Positions 49,169 to 59,146 are shown, counted from the first letter of the stretch. The stretch: DNA of 64,000 bases from Pseudonocardia halophobica (GCF_027922425.1 NZ_BSFQ01000026.1:1-64000), one strand, 5' to 3'. Notes: generated by a model not told the origin, from the sequence alone. A program made the numbers and translations.

Positions 49169-52100
49169 TCACCGCGCACTCACGCGAGATCGCTCGGCAC
49201 GGCGGACCCAGCCGGTCATGCCGAGCTGCTCGAACACGGCCACCGCGGACGCTCTCAGGCCGGCGGCCTCGTCGGGACGGCCGTCGTAGGAGGCGACGAG
49301 GGCTGCGTCGTGATCGACGATCGCGCGCAGCGGCCGGGCGCCCCGCTCGTCGAGTGCGGTCCGGGCCCGGTCGAGGAGACGGGTCGCCTCGGCGGGGCGG
49401 CCGTCGAGTGCGGCCAGCCGGGCCAGGGTGAGGTGGATGTCCATCATCGGGAACCGGAAGTCGGCGGGCAGGGCCGTGTCGCGGGCGATCCGGTCGAGCA
49501 CCGGGACGTCGGGATGGTGGTGCGGGCCGGGCCCGGCGACGAGCCACAGCGTCTCGACGGCGTCGCTCAGCGTCCGGAGGTGGTTCATGGCCCAGGCCGG
49601 GGCGCGCCGCAGGCCGGGGAGCACCCGTGCGCAGCGGCGCAGTGCCTCGTCCGTGCGGCCCAGCCGCGCGGCCGCCTTGGCCCCGCAGGCGCTCGCCGAC
49701 GCCTCCAACCGCCGGCCCGGCCCGTTCGCCGTGGCGTAGGCCTGGTCGAGCTGCGCGAGCACGTCCGTCCAGCCGACGTCCGTGGCGTGGGCGATCGCGT
49801 CGAGCGTCCCGATGTCGTGGATCCGCTGCCAGCCCCATCCGGGGTAGCCGGACCGTGCGGCGAGTGCGCGCGCCTCGGCCAGGCCCGAGCGCGCGTCCTC
49901 GATCCGGCCGAGCGCGGCGTGGGCCCGGGCCAGCAGCGTCCGGTGATAGCCCTCCAGGGCGAGGCGGCCCCGGTCGTGGGCGGCGGCGACGGCGTCCTCG
50001 ATCAACGGGACCGCGCCGTGCAGGTCGCCGAGGACGAGGAGCCGGACGGTCGGGTCCGCGGCGAGCGTGTCCGGGATGCGGTCGCGCCGACCGTAGGTCG
50101 CCGCCACCGCGAGCCGTGCGAGGTCGGGGCGATCGGCGAGCGACCCCTCGGCGAGCAGGATCCGCAGCGCCTCACGGCGGTCGGGGTGGTCGAGCGTGAT
50201 CCCGGGGAACGTCGGGTCGGCGGCCTCCCGGCGGTCCAGCTCGTGCACCGTCAGCGTGGCCCAGACGGCGTCGCGCCGACCGCCCGCCAGCCGCAGTCCC
50301 CGGGCGGCGAGGCCCCACGCATGCTCGTCGCTGTCCGCGCTGGCCAGCGCCGAGGCCACCGTGGCGAGGTAGGCGGCGGCCGCGGCCGGGTCGCCCGCCG
50401 CGAGCCGCTCGGCCGCCTCACCCGCGGCCTCGACGGCCGCGTCGACGTTCCCGGCCCACACCTGGGCGAGGCCCAGCCGCGCGACGACCGCGGTCCACCG
50501 GTCGTCGTCCGGGCCCGCGAGGTCGGCCGCCATCGCGAGGAAGCGGGCCGCCTCCTGGTGGGCCGCGGCCGCCTCCGCCTCGTCGGCCGCCTCGATCGCC
50601 CGGCCGACGCCTGCTCCGCCACCCGGGAGCGCGGCGCCGGCGTGGTACTGCGCCGCGACCTCCCCCGCGCCGATCCCGGACGAGCCCGACGCCCGGTCGG
50701 CGTCGAGGCCCTCGGCGAGTCTGCGGTGCAGCCGGAGGCGCCGCGACGGGTTGAGGTCGGCGAGAACGGCCTGCCGGATCAGCGCGTGCCCGAACCGGTA
50801 CCGGTCGGGTGCCGGATCGGGCTCGACGAGACCGGCCGCGAGGACCACGTCGAGCGCGTCGAGGGCGTCGTCCTCGGACAGCCCGGCCACCCGGGCGACC
50901 GTGGCGAACGGGAAGGGACCGTCGAAGGTGGCGGCGTGGTCGAGCAGGAGGTCGGCCGCCTCCGGCAGGCGCCTCCGGCGCCGGGCGAGGACCTGCCGGA
51001 CCCCCTCCGGCACCGCGTCCGGCGCGACGTTCCCCGCGAGGAGCCCGTCCGGACCGGGCCGGACCGCCCCGTCCTCGCGCAGCTGCCGGAGCAGCTCCCG
51101 GGCGAAGAACGGATTGCCTCCCGTCCGCCGTGCGATCGCGCCGACCAGCGCATCCGACGCACCGACCCCGGAGACCGCGCCGAGCAGGTCCCGCAGCGCG
51201 AACCGGTCCAGACCCGCCAGCCGGAGAACGGTCGGGTCGGCCTCCGACCGCAGGGCGGCCAGCATGTCACCGAGGAGGGGGCCGGCCTCGTCGCTGCGGT
51301 ACGCACCGACGATCACCATCCGCCGTTCGCCGACGTCGCGGGCGAGGTGCCGCAGCAGTGCCAGCGTGCTGGCGTCCGCCCAGTGGAGGTCGTCGAGGAC
51401 GAGGGCGACGGGACGGTCGGCCGACAGCGTGACCAGGAAGCGGGCGACGCCGTCGAGGATCCGGATCCGCTCCTCGTCCGGGGACGGGTCCGCCCGGTGG
51501 TCCGCGGTCAGGCCTCGCCGGGCCAGCCCCGGCACCAGCCGGACCAGCACGTCCGCGAACGGCCCGGCGGCCCGGGCCAGCTCGGCGGGCGACAGGGCCG
51601 CGAGGTGGGCGTCGACGGCCTCGGCGACCGCACGGTAGGCGGGCTGCCACTCCCCCTCGAGGCTGCGCCCGCGCAGCACCGCTGCGCCCCGGGCCGCCGC
51701 CGCCTCGGCGAACGCGCGCAGCAGGGCCGTCTTCCCGATCCCCGGCTCCCCCGCCACCGCGGTGACGGAACCGTGCCCACCGCGAGCCGCCTCGAACCGG
51801 TCGGCGAGCACGTCGAGCTCGGCGGCCCGGCCCACGAGGCCGCCGACCCGGCCGGAACCCGGCACAACGGTGCGCGGCGGCCGGAGGGCCGGGTCCTGGC
51901 GGAGGATCTGCTCGTGCAGGGCGGCCAGCTCCGGGCCGGGTGGGATGCCGAGCTCCTCGGCAAGCCTCGCGCGCACGGTCCGGTAGGCGCACAGCGCCTC
52001 GGCCTGACGTCCGTCGCGGTAGAGCGCGAGCATCAGCTGCGCCCACCGACGTTCCCGCAGCGGAGCCCGTTCGACCATCACCTGCAGCTCACCGGCCACC

Positions 52101-52660
52101 GCGCGGTGGTGCCCGAGCGCGAGCTCGGCGTCGGCGCGGTCCTCGCAGGCCGACTCGTACAGCTCCTCGAGCCGGCGGCACTCCGTCTCGGCGAAGGGCA
52201 GATGGGCGTACTCGCCCAGGACCGGGCCGCGCCAGAGCCCGACGGCCGTGCGCAACGCCGCCTCCCCGCGGGCAGGCTCCCCACAGGCCATGGCGGCCCG
52301 CCCCTCCTGAACGAGCCGCTCCGCCACCTCGGCGTCCACCCGCGGGGCGGGCACCTCCAGCCGGTACCCGCCCGCAGCCCGCACGATCCGCAGCGCCGTC
52401 GGCTCCAACGTCCTCCGCAGCCGCAGCACGTAGTTCTGGACCGCGTTCACCGCGCCCGCCGGCACCCGGTCCGGCCACAGCACCTCCACGAGCCGGTCGC
52501 GGCCGACCGGGCTGCCCCGGTCCACCGCCAGCACGGCCAGCAGCAGCCGCTCCTGCCCGGCCCGCGGCGTCACGGGGCCGCCGGACCCGGTGACCTCGAG
52601 GTCACCGAGCAGGCGCAGGGCGACGCCGTCGACGCCGTGGGACATCAGGGCAGTGTCCAC
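49169..52660 (-). CDS. AfsR/SARP-type regulator with AAA ATPase and TPR-like domains
   Basis: A 1163-residue regulator. An OmpR-type winged helix (VALRLLGDLEVTGSGGPVTPRAGQERLLLAVLAVDRGSPVGRDRLVEVLW) and BTAD domain (about 95-240) precede an AAA/ATPase with Walker A GEPGIGKT (about 300) and Walker B ALVLDDLHWAD. A long helical repeat tail follows. Start GTG 52660 is adopted; ATG 52645 is an alternative, and neither has a strong ribosome site. It differs from the regulator at 45212 in its ATPase type (LuxR/MalT-like versus NB-ARC-like), so the two are not simple duplicates. Confidence 0.88.
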   Translation of the reverse strand: MDTALMSHGVDGVALRLLGDLEVTGSGGPVTPRAGQERLLLAVLAVDRGSPVGRDRLVEVLWPDRVPAGAVNAVQNYVLRLRRTLEPTALRIVRAAGGYRLEVPAPRVDAEVAERLVQEGRAAMACGEPARGEAALRTAVGLWRGPVLGEYAHLPFAETECRRLEELYESACEDRADAELALGHHRAVAGELQVMVERAPLRERRWAQLMLALYRDGRQAEALCAYRTVRARLAEELGIPPGPELAALHEQILRQDPALRPPRTVVPGSGRVGGLVGRAAELDVLADRFEAARGGHGSVTAVAGEPGIGKTALLRAFAEAAAARGAAVLRGRSLEGEWQPAYRAVAEAVDAHLAALSPAELARAAGPFADVLVRLVPGLARRGLTADHRADPSPDEERIRILDGVARFLVTLSADRPVALVLDDLHWADASTLALLRHLARDVGERRMVIVGAYRSDEAGPLLGDMLAALRSEADPTVLRLAGLDRFALRDLLGAVSGVGASDALVGAIARRTGGNPFFARELLRQLREDGAVRPGPDGLLAGNVAPDAVPEGVRQVLARRRRRLPEAADLLLDHAATFDGPFPFATVARVAGLSEDDALDALDVVLAAGLVEPDPAPDRYRFGHALIRQAVLADLNPSRRLRLHRRLAEGLDADRASGSSGIGAGEVAAQYHAGAALPGGGAGVGRAIEAADEAEAAAAHQEAARFLAMAADLAGPDDDRWTAVVARLGLAQVWAGNVDAAVEAAGEAAERLAAGDPAAAAAYLATVASALASADSDEHAWGLAARGLRLAGGRRDAVWATLTVHELDRREAADPTFPGITLDHPDRREALRILLAEGSLADRPDLARLAVAATYGRRDRIPDTLAADPTVRLLVLGDLHGAVPLIEDAVAAAHDRGRLALEGYHRTLLARAHAALGRIEDARSGLAEARALAARSGYPGWGWQRIHDIGTLDAIAHATDVGWTDVLAQLDQAYATANGPGRRLEASASACGAKAAARLGRTDEALRRCARVLPGLRRAPAWAMNHLRTLSDAVETLWLVAGPGPHHHPDVPVLDRIARDTALPADFRFPMMDIHLTLARLAALDGRPAEATRLLDRARTALDERGARPLRAIVDHDAALVASYDGRPDEAAGLRASAVAVFEQLGMTGWVRRAERSRVSAR

Positions 52661-52723
52661 CCGTCGGGTCGACGGCGGGCGGTTCCTGTCGAGCAGACCG
52701 TCGACCGCCGGGGGCCGGGGTCG

Positions 52724-53620
52724 TCAGGTGATGGGCGACCCCCCGGTGACGCCGAGGACCTCCGAGGTCATGTAGCTGGACTCCTGCGAGGCGAGGAACA
52801 CGTAGAACGGGGCCAGCTCGGCGGGTTGCGCGGCGCGGCCCATGGGCGCCTGCGCACCGAAGGAGTCCAGCTTCTTCTCGTCCATGGTGGCCGGGATCAG
52901 CGGGGTCCAGACCGGTCCGGGGGCCACGGCGTTGGCCCTGATCCCGCGGTCGACGAGGTTGTGCCCCAGGCCCTTGACGAAGTTGACGATCGCAGCCTTC
53001 GAGGTGGCGTAGTCGAGCAGGTGCGGGGAGGGCTGGAAGGCCTGCACGGACGTCGTGGCGATCACCGAGGACCCGGGGGGCATGTGCGGGACGGCGGCCT
53101 TGGCGAGCCAGAACAACGCGTAGACGTTGGTCTTCATCACGCGGTCGAACTGCTCGGTGGTGATGTCGTCGATACCGCCGTCCTGCGACATCTGGTAGGC
53201 GGCGTTGCTCACCAGGACGTCGATCCCGCCGAGCTCGTCGACCGCACGCGCCACGACCTCGCGGCAGGTCTGCTCCTCGCGCAGGTCGGCGGCCGCCGTG
53301 ATCGCCGTCCGGCCCGCCTCGCGCACCCAGCGCGCGGTCTCCTCGGCGTCGTCCTTCTCCTCCTCCAGGTACGTGATCAGCACGTCGGCGCCCTCGCGGG
53401 CGAAGGCGATCGCCACGGCGCGGCCGATCCCGGAGTCGCCGCCGGTGATCAGCGCCTTCTTCCCCTCGAGGCGCCCGGTCCCACGGTAGGTCTCCTCGCC
53501 GTGGTCGGGCCGGACGTCCATGTCGGCGGTGCGCCCCGGCCACTCGACGGTACGGTCGCCGCTGCCCGGCGCGGCGTGCTGCTCGGTCGGGTCCTGCTGG
53601 CTGAACTGGTCCTGAGCCAT
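52724..53620 (-). CDS. SDR family oxidoreductase (general-stress / YghA type)
   Basis: A 298-residue SDR starting at ATG 53620, behind GGAGGCGGAG. An N-terminal extension (MAQDQFSQQDPTEQHAAPGSGDRTVEWPGRTADMDVRPDHGEETYRG) is typical of the YghA/Gsp39-like SDRs. The cofactor motif is TGGDSGIG and VSNAAY replaces NNAG. TTSVQAF and DYATSKAAI hold the catalytic Ser, Tyr and Lys, and the C-terminus is VTGGSPIT. In other bacteria such genes belong to general-stress regulons. The substrate is unknown. Confidence 0.85.
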   Translation of the reverse strand: MAQDQFSQQDPTEQHAAPGSGDRTVEWPGRTADMDVRPDHGEETYRGTGRLEGKKALITGGDSGIGRAVAIAFAREGADVLITYLEEEKDDAEETARWVREAGRTAITAAADLREEQTCREVVARAVDELGGIDVLVSNAAYQMSQDGGIDDITTEQFDRVMKTNVYALFWLAKAAVPHMPPGSSVIATTSVQAFQPSPHLLDYATSKAAIVNFVKGLGHNLVDRGIRANAVAPGPVWTPLIPATMDEKKLDSFGAQAPMGRAAQPAELAPFYVFLASQESSYMTSEVLGVTGGSPIT

Positions 53621-53837
53621 CTCCGCCTCCATCGCGCTCCACGTTCGGCAGAGACGTTCCCCTCACGTCGGCGGTCAATCGCCGCCGTGCCGACGACACC
53701 CACGGCGCCGGGTCATCGGCCGGTGGGGTCCGGTCCCGAGCCGGACGTCTTGTCGCTCACGAACGAGCAGGGAGATGATCACCACATGATCGGACACGCG
53801 GATCTCGTCCACCGCGAACCTGCACGGAGAACGACGA

Positions 53838-53870
53838 AGGCCGGTGTCCCCGTCGAGTGGACACCGGCCT
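53838..53870 (-). terminator. Terminator of tRNA-Pro
   Basis: Perfect 12-bp inverted repeat (AGGCCGGTGTCC at 53838-53849; GGACACCGGCCT at 53859-53870) with a 9-nt loop, beginning 10 bp past the 3' end of the tRNA. The minus-strand sequence after the stem (TTCGTCGTTCTCC) is moderately T-rich. Confidence 0.8.
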
Positions 53871-53880
53871 CCGCCGACCG

Positions 53881-53954
<74 letters not shown>

Positions 53955-54209
53955 GCCGCCCCCGTGAGGGCTCGATCAGCCTACCGCACCACCGATCGTC
54001 TCCCTGCACCGGCCCGGACCTCGCTCCCCCCAACTCGTCCGCGAACGAACCCGCCGGAGGCCACACGGTGGGGCACCACCGTGACGGTCCCCGTCAGTCT
54101 CGTTCGGACGGCCCGGCGGCACCACCGCCGTCCGTCGCCCCGTGAAGGCGACTTTCGTAGGTACCCGTCGGTAACCAGGGCTCGACCAGGCGTGATCGGG
54201 TGTGCCCGC

Positions 54210-55421
54210 TCAAAGGATGGGGATCGGCCCCGTGTCCGTGTCCCGGCCGGTCGGCGAGCGGTCCGGCAGCTCGACCCGGCGCTCCCCCGCCGGCGGCGTC
54301 TCGGGCGCGAGCGGCAGCACCGCGCACACCCGGAAGCCGCCCGCATCGGGCCCGCTCGCGAGCTCCCCGCCGACGGCGCCGACCCGCTCGGCGAGCCCCG
54401 CGAGCCCTGCCCCGCCGGTGCCGAAGGTGCCCCGCGCCGGACGCCCGGCGGGCCCGTTGACGACCTCGACGCGGATCCGGTCCGTGACCCGCCAGTCCAC
54501 CTCGACCCGCACGGTGGAGCCGGGGCTGTGCCGGGCGGCGTTGGTGAGCGCCTCCTGGACCACGCGGTAGACGACCTGGTCGGGCGCCACCGGCAGGGTC
54601 CGGGCGGTGCCGAGGGCGACGAGCTCCACGTCGAGCCCGGTCTCGCGGGCCCGGTCGACGAGGCCGCCGAGCCCGGCCGCGCCGGCCGGGGCCGGCCCGA
54701 CGAGCCCGAGCGCGCTGCGCATCTCCGCCAGCGCCTCCTTGGCGTGCGTCCGCAGCAGCTCCGCGGCCTCGCGGGTCCGCTGCTCCTCGGTCGAGGCGGA
54801 CAACGCGGCCGCCCCGACCGCGATGAGCGTGGCGTGGTGGCCGACCGCGTCGTGCACCTCGCGGCCGATCCGGGCCCGTTCCTCGGCGCGGGCGGCGCTC
54901 TCCCGGGCGGCGACGGTGGCCTCGCGGGCGTCCTCCAGCTCGCGCAGGCTCGCCGTCAGCCGCTCCCGGGTGGCCGTGAGCAGGCCGAACCCGAGCGGGC
55001 TACCGGCGGAGAGCACGGCGAAGACCACGGTGAGGATCACCGACTGCCAGCTGAGGACCTCGCGCTGCAGCACCGGCACCACCGCGGCGAGGACGACCAC
55101 GACCAGCCAGGGCAATGTGGCGCCGAGCCGGGTCCGGCGGCCGAGCGCGAACAGCGCGACGATCTGCGCGGGCCAGCCCAGCCCGCCGCAGATCGCCCAC
55201 AGCGACCCGACGACGGCGAGCCACGGCCGCACGTGCCGCAGCGGCAGCAGTGCGCAGCCGACCAGGCCCGCGGTGACCGACCAGGCATACGGGCCGGGCG
55301 CGGCGAGCAGCACGAACACCGCCGGCACGCCGACCGCGACGACCTCGATCCCAACCCGCAAGGCCGGTCCACCCCGCCGCAGTACCCCCCGCACCACCCG
55401 CCGTCCGCCCCCCTGCGGCAT
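54210..55421 (-). CDS. NarL-type sensor histidine kinase
   Basis: A 403-residue membrane kinase. The N-terminal 150 residues form several transmembrane helices (VGIEVVAVGVPAVFVLLAA, LPWLVVVVLAAVVPVL and others). The HisKA_3 dimerisation helix ARIGREVHDAVGHHATLIAVG carries the phosphoacceptor His. The ATPase has an N box (VVQEALTNAARHSP), but the G box is shortened to GTGGAGLAGLAERVGAVGG. The signal is unknown. It is the second gene of a pair with the response regulator and abuts it directly. Confidence 0.9.
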   Translation of the reverse strand: MPQGGGRRVVRGVLRRGGPALRVGIEVVAVGVPAVFVLLAAPGPYAWSVTAGLVGCALLPLRHVRPWLAVVGSLWAICGGLGWPAQIVALFALGRRTRLGATLPWLVVVVLAAVVPVLQREVLSWQSVILTVVFAVLSAGSPLGFGLLTATRERLTASLRELEDAREATVAARESAARAEERARIGREVHDAVGHHATLIAVGAAALSASTEEQRTREAAELLRTHAKEALAEMRSALGLVGPAPAGAAGLGGLVDRARETGLDVELVALGTARTLPVAPDQVVYRVVQEALTNAARHSPGSTVRVEVDWRVTDRIRVEVVNGPAGRPARGTFGTGGAGLAGLAERVGAVGGELASGPDAGGFRVCAVLPLAPETPPAGERRVELPDRSPTGRDTDTGPIPIL

Positions 55422-56087
55422 TCACGCCCCCCAGCTCTGCGCGAGCAGCGCAGCCTGCACCCGGTTCTCCGCGCCCAGCTTCACCAGCAGCGCCGACACG
55501 TACTTCTTCACCGTCGCCTCGGCCAGCCCCAGCCGGCACCCGATGGTTGCGTTGGACTCGCCGTCGGCCAGCAGCCGCAGCACCTGCGTCTCGCGCAGGG
55601 TCAGGTCGGCCGGGCGCGGCGGCCGCGGCGCCGGCTCAGGGACGAGCCGCGGCAGCAGCCGGGCGGTGATCCGCGGGTCCAGCACCGCGCCCCCGGCCGC
55701 GAGGTCGAGCACGGCACGGATCAGCGCCTCGGGCTCGGCGTCCTTGAGCAGGAACCCCTGCACCCCGATCCGCAGCGCCTCGGTGACGTACTCGTCGAGG
55801 TCGAAGGTCGTCAGCACGGCCGCCGGCACGGCGTCGGGCCGCGCGCAGAGCACCCGCAGCGCGTCGAGCCCCGAGCGGCCGGGCATCTGCACGTCGGCCA
55901 GCACGACGTCCGGCCGGTGCTCGTCGACGGCGGCGATCAGCCCGTCGCCGTCGGCCGCCTCCCCCACCACTGCCACGGTCCCCCGTGCCTCCAGCACGGT
56001 GCGCAGACCCGCCCGGAGCAGCGACTCGTCGTCCGCCAGGACGACGCGCACGGGCCCGGAGGGACCGCTGGGGGAGTCAACGGTCAT
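55422..56087 (-). CDS. NarL/LuxR-type response regulator
   Basis: A 221-residue regulator. The receiver domain (about 13-125) has DD at the N-terminus (VVLADDESLL), the phosphorylatable Asp in VVLADVQMPG, and the conserved Lys in LLKDAEP. The C-terminal LuxR helix-turn-helix is LTLRETQVLRLLADGESNATIGCRLGLAEATVKKYVSALLVKLG. It is paired with the kinase directly downstream, forming a two-component system whose targets are unknown. Confidence 0.92.
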   Translation of the reverse strand: MTVDSPSGPSGPVRVVLADDESLLRAGLRTVLEARGTVAVVGEAADGDGLIAAVDEHRPDVVLADVQMPGRSGLDALRVLCARPDAVPAAVLTTFDLDEYVTEALRIGVQGFLLKDAEPEALIRAVLDLAAGGAVLDPRITARLLPRLVPEPAPRPPRPADLTLRETQVLRLLADGESNATIGCRLGLAEATVKKYVSALLVKLGAENRVQAALLAQSWGA

Positions 56088-56144
56088 GCGGGGAGGGTAG
56101 TCGGTCGGGGATCGTCCGAGGGAGGACTCACCCTGCCGGGCCGG

Positions 56145-57599
56145 TCAGCGCCGCTTGCCCTTGCGCTCCCGCTTCTCCCGCACGCGGACCGACAGTCGGA
56201 TCGGCGAGCCCTCGAACCCGAACTCCTCGCGCAGCCGCCGCTCCAGGAACCGGCGGTACCCCGCCTCGAGGAAACCGCTGGTGAACAGCACGAACGTCGG
56301 CGGCCGGGTGCCGGCCTGGGTGGCGAAGAGGACCTTGGGCTGCTTGCCGCCGCGCACCGGCGGCGGGGTCGCGGCGATCACCTCGGACAGCCAGCTGTTC
56401 AGCCGGCCGGTGGGGATCCGCTGGTCCCACGAGGCCAGGGCGGTCCGCATCGCGGGCGCGATCCTGGACATCGCCCGGCCGGTCAGCGCGGAGATGTTGA
56501 TGCGTTCCGCCCAGCGGACCCGGACGAGGTCGCGCTCGAGCTCGCGCTTCATCGCGAGCCGGCGGTCCTCGTCGACGAGGTCCCACTTGTTGAACACGAT
56601 CACCAGCGCCCGGCCGGCCTCCTCGACCATGGTCAGCACGCGCTGGTCCTGCTCGGAGATCGGCTCGCTCGCGTCGAGCAGCACGAGGGCGACCTCGGCC
56701 GCCTCGATCGCGGCCTGGGTGCGCAGCGAGGCGTAGTACTCCATGCCCGACGCCGTCTTGACCCGCTTGCGCAGGCCGGCGGTGTCGACGAACCGGAAGA
56801 TCTCGCCGTCGAGCTCCACGAGCGAGTCGACCGGGTCGACGGTGGTGCCGGCGACGTCGTGCACGACCGAGCGCACCTCGCCGGAGACCCGGTTGAGCAG
56901 CGAGGACTTGCCGACGTTGGGCCGCCCGACCAGGGCGACGCGACGCGGCCCGCCGGAGGTCGCCCCGAAGGTCTCCCGCGGGGTCTCGGGCAGGGCCTCG
57001 AGGACCGCGTCGAGCAGGTCGCCGGAGCCGCGGCCGTGAAGGCCCGACACCGGGTACGGCTCGCCGAGCCCCAGCCGCCAGAGCGCCGCGGTGTCCGCGA
57101 CGGCGCGCTCGTCGTCGACCTTCGTCGCGGCGAGCAGGACCGGCCGGTCGGAGCGGCGCAGCACGCGGGCGGCGGCCTCCTCGACCTCGGTGGCGCCCAC
57201 CCGCGAGTCGACGACGAGCAGGATCGCGTCGGCCGTGCGCATGGCCAGCTCGGCCTGCGCGGCGACCTCCTTCTGCAGGCCGACGGCGTCGGGCTCCCAG
57301 CCGCCGGTGTCGACGACGGTGAACCGCCGCCCGTTCCACAGGGCGTCGTAGGAGACCCGGTCGCGGGTGACGCCCGGGATGTCCTGCACGACCGCCTCGC
57401 GGCGGCCCAGGAAGCGGTTGACCAGCGTGGACTTGCCCACGTTGGGACGCCCGACGACGGCGAGGACCGGCGTCGGGCCCTGCTCGGCGGCGCCCTCGCC
57501 GCCGTCGCCGAACCCGTCGTCGACGGCCGCGAAGTCGTCCGGGTCGAGGCCCAGCTCCGCCATGGCGGCGCGGTCGCCGCCGGTGATCGTGTCGTCCAT
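56145..57599 (-). CDS. der: Ribosome biogenesis GTPase Der (EngA)
   Basis: A 484-residue double GTPase acting in 50S subunit assembly. G1 of domain 1 is GRPNVGKSTLVN (about 51-62) with DTGGW. G1 of domain 2 is GRPNVGKSSLLN with DTAGLRK and NKWDLV. The C-terminal KH-like domain ends in a lysine- and arginine-rich RKGKRR. It has an actinobacterial acidic N-terminal extension of about 40 residues. The start overlaps the end of plsC (TGATG), so it is the last gene of the cmk-plsC-der unit. Confidence 0.97.
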   Translation of the reverse strand: MDDTITGGDRAAMAELGLDPDDFAAVDDGFGDGGEGAAEQGPTPVLAVVGRPNVGKSTLVNRFLGRREAVVQDIPGVTRDRVSYDALWNGRRFTVVDTGGWEPDAVGLQKEVAAQAELAMRTADAILLVVDSRVGATEVEEAAARVLRRSDRPVLLAATKVDDERAVADTAALWRLGLGEPYPVSGLHGRGSGDLLDAVLEALPETPRETFGATSGGPRRVALVGRPNVGKSSLLNRVSGEVRSVVHDVAGTTVDPVDSLVELDGEIFRFVDTAGLRKRVKTASGMEYYASLRTQAAIEAAEVALVLLDASEPISEQDQRVLTMVEEAGRALVIVFNKWDLVDEDRRLAMKRELERDLVRVRWAERINISALTGRAMSRIAPAMRTALASWDQRIPTGRLNSWLSEVIAATPPPVRGGKQPKVLFATQAGTRPPTFVLFTSGFLEAGYRRFLERRLREEFGFEGSPIRLSVRVREKRERKGKRR

Positions 57600-58276
57600 C
57601 AGGCACTACTCCGAATGTTCGTGGCTCGTATCGCGTCGAGGTCCGCGACCAGCGCGGCGAGGGCGCCGCGGACGGTCTCGGTGGCCGCGGCGAGCTCCGC
57701 GCGGCCCCTCCCGGTGGGGGCCGGCAGGGGCTCGCCCACCAGCACGTCCACCCGCGGGCGCCACCGCCGCCCGCTCCCCTCCGGCCGGCGGGTCCCCCGG
57801 CAGACGACCGGGAGGACCTGCGCGCCGGAGGTGCGGGCCAGCCAGGCCGCGCCCTGCTGGGCCGCCGCGACGTCGCCGCTGCCGCGCGTGCCCTCGGGGA
57901 ACACCCCCACGAGCCCGCCCCCGCGCAGCACGCCGAGCGCCGCGGTGAGGGGCGCCCGGTCGGGCTCGCCGCGCCGCACGGCCAGCTGCCCGATCCCGCG
58001 CAGCCCCCTACCCAGGATGCCGGTGAACATCTCCTGCTTGACCAGGAACACCGAACGACGCCCGAGTAGTCCGAAGATCAGCGGTCCGTCGACCAGCGAA
58101 CTGTGATTCGCGACGAGCACCACGGGGCCGGTCGCCGGGATCCGCTCGCGGTGGTGGACGTGGACCCGGAGCACGGGGCGGAAGCACCACGTCCCGACCC
58201 AGCGCGCCAGGTCGTGCAGCCTCGGGTCGGCGCCGGCGGGGAGGTCGGCCGCGCCGTCGACCGGGGTGGTGCTCAT
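57599..58276 (-). CDS. plsC: 1-acyl-sn-glycerol-3-phosphate acyltransferase (PlsC family)
   Basis: A 225-residue acyltransferase that adds the second acyl chain in phosphatidate synthesis at the membrane. The catalytic NHxxxxD motif is NHSSLVD, the binding motif is FPEGTRGSG, and PVVCRGTRRP is the third block. ATG 58276 overlaps the end of cmk by 4 bp; the frame remains open upstream but is antisense to cmk coding. The order cmk-plsC-der is conserved in actinobacteria. Confidence 0.92.
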   Translation of the reverse strand: MSTTPVDGAADLPAGADPRLHDLARWVGTWCFRPVLRVHVHHRERIPATGPVVLVANHSSLVDGPLIFGLLGRRSVFLVKQEMFTGILGRGLRGIGQLAVRRGEPDRAPLTAALGVLRGGGLVGVFPEGTRGSGDVAAAQQGAAWLARTSGAQVLPVVCRGTRRPEGSGRRWRPRVDVLVGEPLPAPTGRGRAELAAATETVRGALAALVADLDAIRATNIRSSA

Positions 58277-59037
58277 GTGACGAGCCCACGCTCCCGGACC
58301 AGCCGCAGGAGCTCCACCAGCACGGCGTCGACGGACAGCTCGTCCGTGTCGACGACGAGCGCGTCGGCCGCCGCGTGCAGCGGCGAGGTCTTGCGGGTCG
58401 AGTCCAGCCGGTCCCGGCGCTGGACGTCGGCGAGGGTGCTCGCGGGGTCGCTCACGCGCCCGGCCTTGGCGTCCTGGCGGCCCCGGCGCGCGGCGCGGAC
58501 CTCCTCGGACGCGGTCAGGTAGACCTTCAGCTTCGCCTCGGGCGCGACCACGCTGCCGATGTCGCGGCCCTCGACCACGATCCCGCGTCCGCGGGCGAGG
58601 GCGCGGTCGATGTGCTCCCGCTGCCGGGCGACGAGCGCGGTCCGCACCTCCGGCACCGCGGAGACCGCCGACACCGCCTTGGTCACCGGCTCGTCCCGGA
58701 TCTCGGCCTCGACGTCCTCGCCCGCCAGGAGGATCCGCGGCGCGGCCGGGTCGGTCACCGACTCCAGCTCCGCCCCGACCGCGACGGCGGCGATCCGCTC
58801 GGGGTCGCTGTCCGCGGTGAGCCCGGCCCGCAGGCAGGCCAGCGTGGCGGCCCGGTACATCGCGCCGGTGTCGAGGTAGGCGGCGTGCAGCGTGCGGGCC
58901 AGCCGCCGCGAGACGGTCGACTTGCCGGTGCCCGAGGGCCCGTCCATCGCGACGACGTCGTTCAGGACGCCGTCCCCGCTCGGATCCGTCGGCCCCGTCG
59001 ACCCGGTCGACGCCGTGGACGCTGTCGGCCCGGTCAT
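58273..59037 (-). CDS. cmk: Cytidylate kinase
   Basis: A 254-residue (d)CMP kinase. The P-loop is GPSGTGKS (about 33-40), followed by LDTGAMYRAATL, VEGRDIGSVVAPEAKLKVYLTAS, and the lid region RRGRQDAKAGR...RRDRLDSTRKTSPL. The first 25 residues are a Thr/Ser/Gly/Pro-rich low-complexity extension before VVAMDGPSG, so translation could also start later. It is translationally coupled to plsC. Confidence 0.96.
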   Translation of the reverse strand: MTGPTASTASTGSTGPTDPSGDGVLNDVVAMDGPSGTGKSTVSRRLARTLHAAYLDTGAMYRAATLACLRAGLTADSDPERIAAVAVGAELESVTDPAAPRILLAGEDVEAEIRDEPVTKAVSAVSAVPEVRTALVARQREHIDRALARGRGIVVEGRDIGSVVAPEAKLKVYLTASEEVRAARRGRQDAKAGRVSDPASTLADVQRRDRLDSTRKTSPLHAAADALVVDTDELSVDAVLVELLRLVRERGLVT

Positions 59038-59146
59038 GCCTCACCCCTCGTGCAGATGCTCGGAGACCCTCCACCGGTACCTGACGACCGGGCGCGGGCC
59101 ACCGACCATTGTGCCTGGCGAGGCGCACGGCGCCCTCGGGGGGCGG

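Noticed and set aside
52661..52723. Possible terminator hairpin (GGTCGACGG/CCGTCGACC) between the AfsR-type regulator and the SDR
   Set aside because: Arms are only 9 bp with a 22-nt loop in very GC-rich DNA; chance pairing cannot be excluded.
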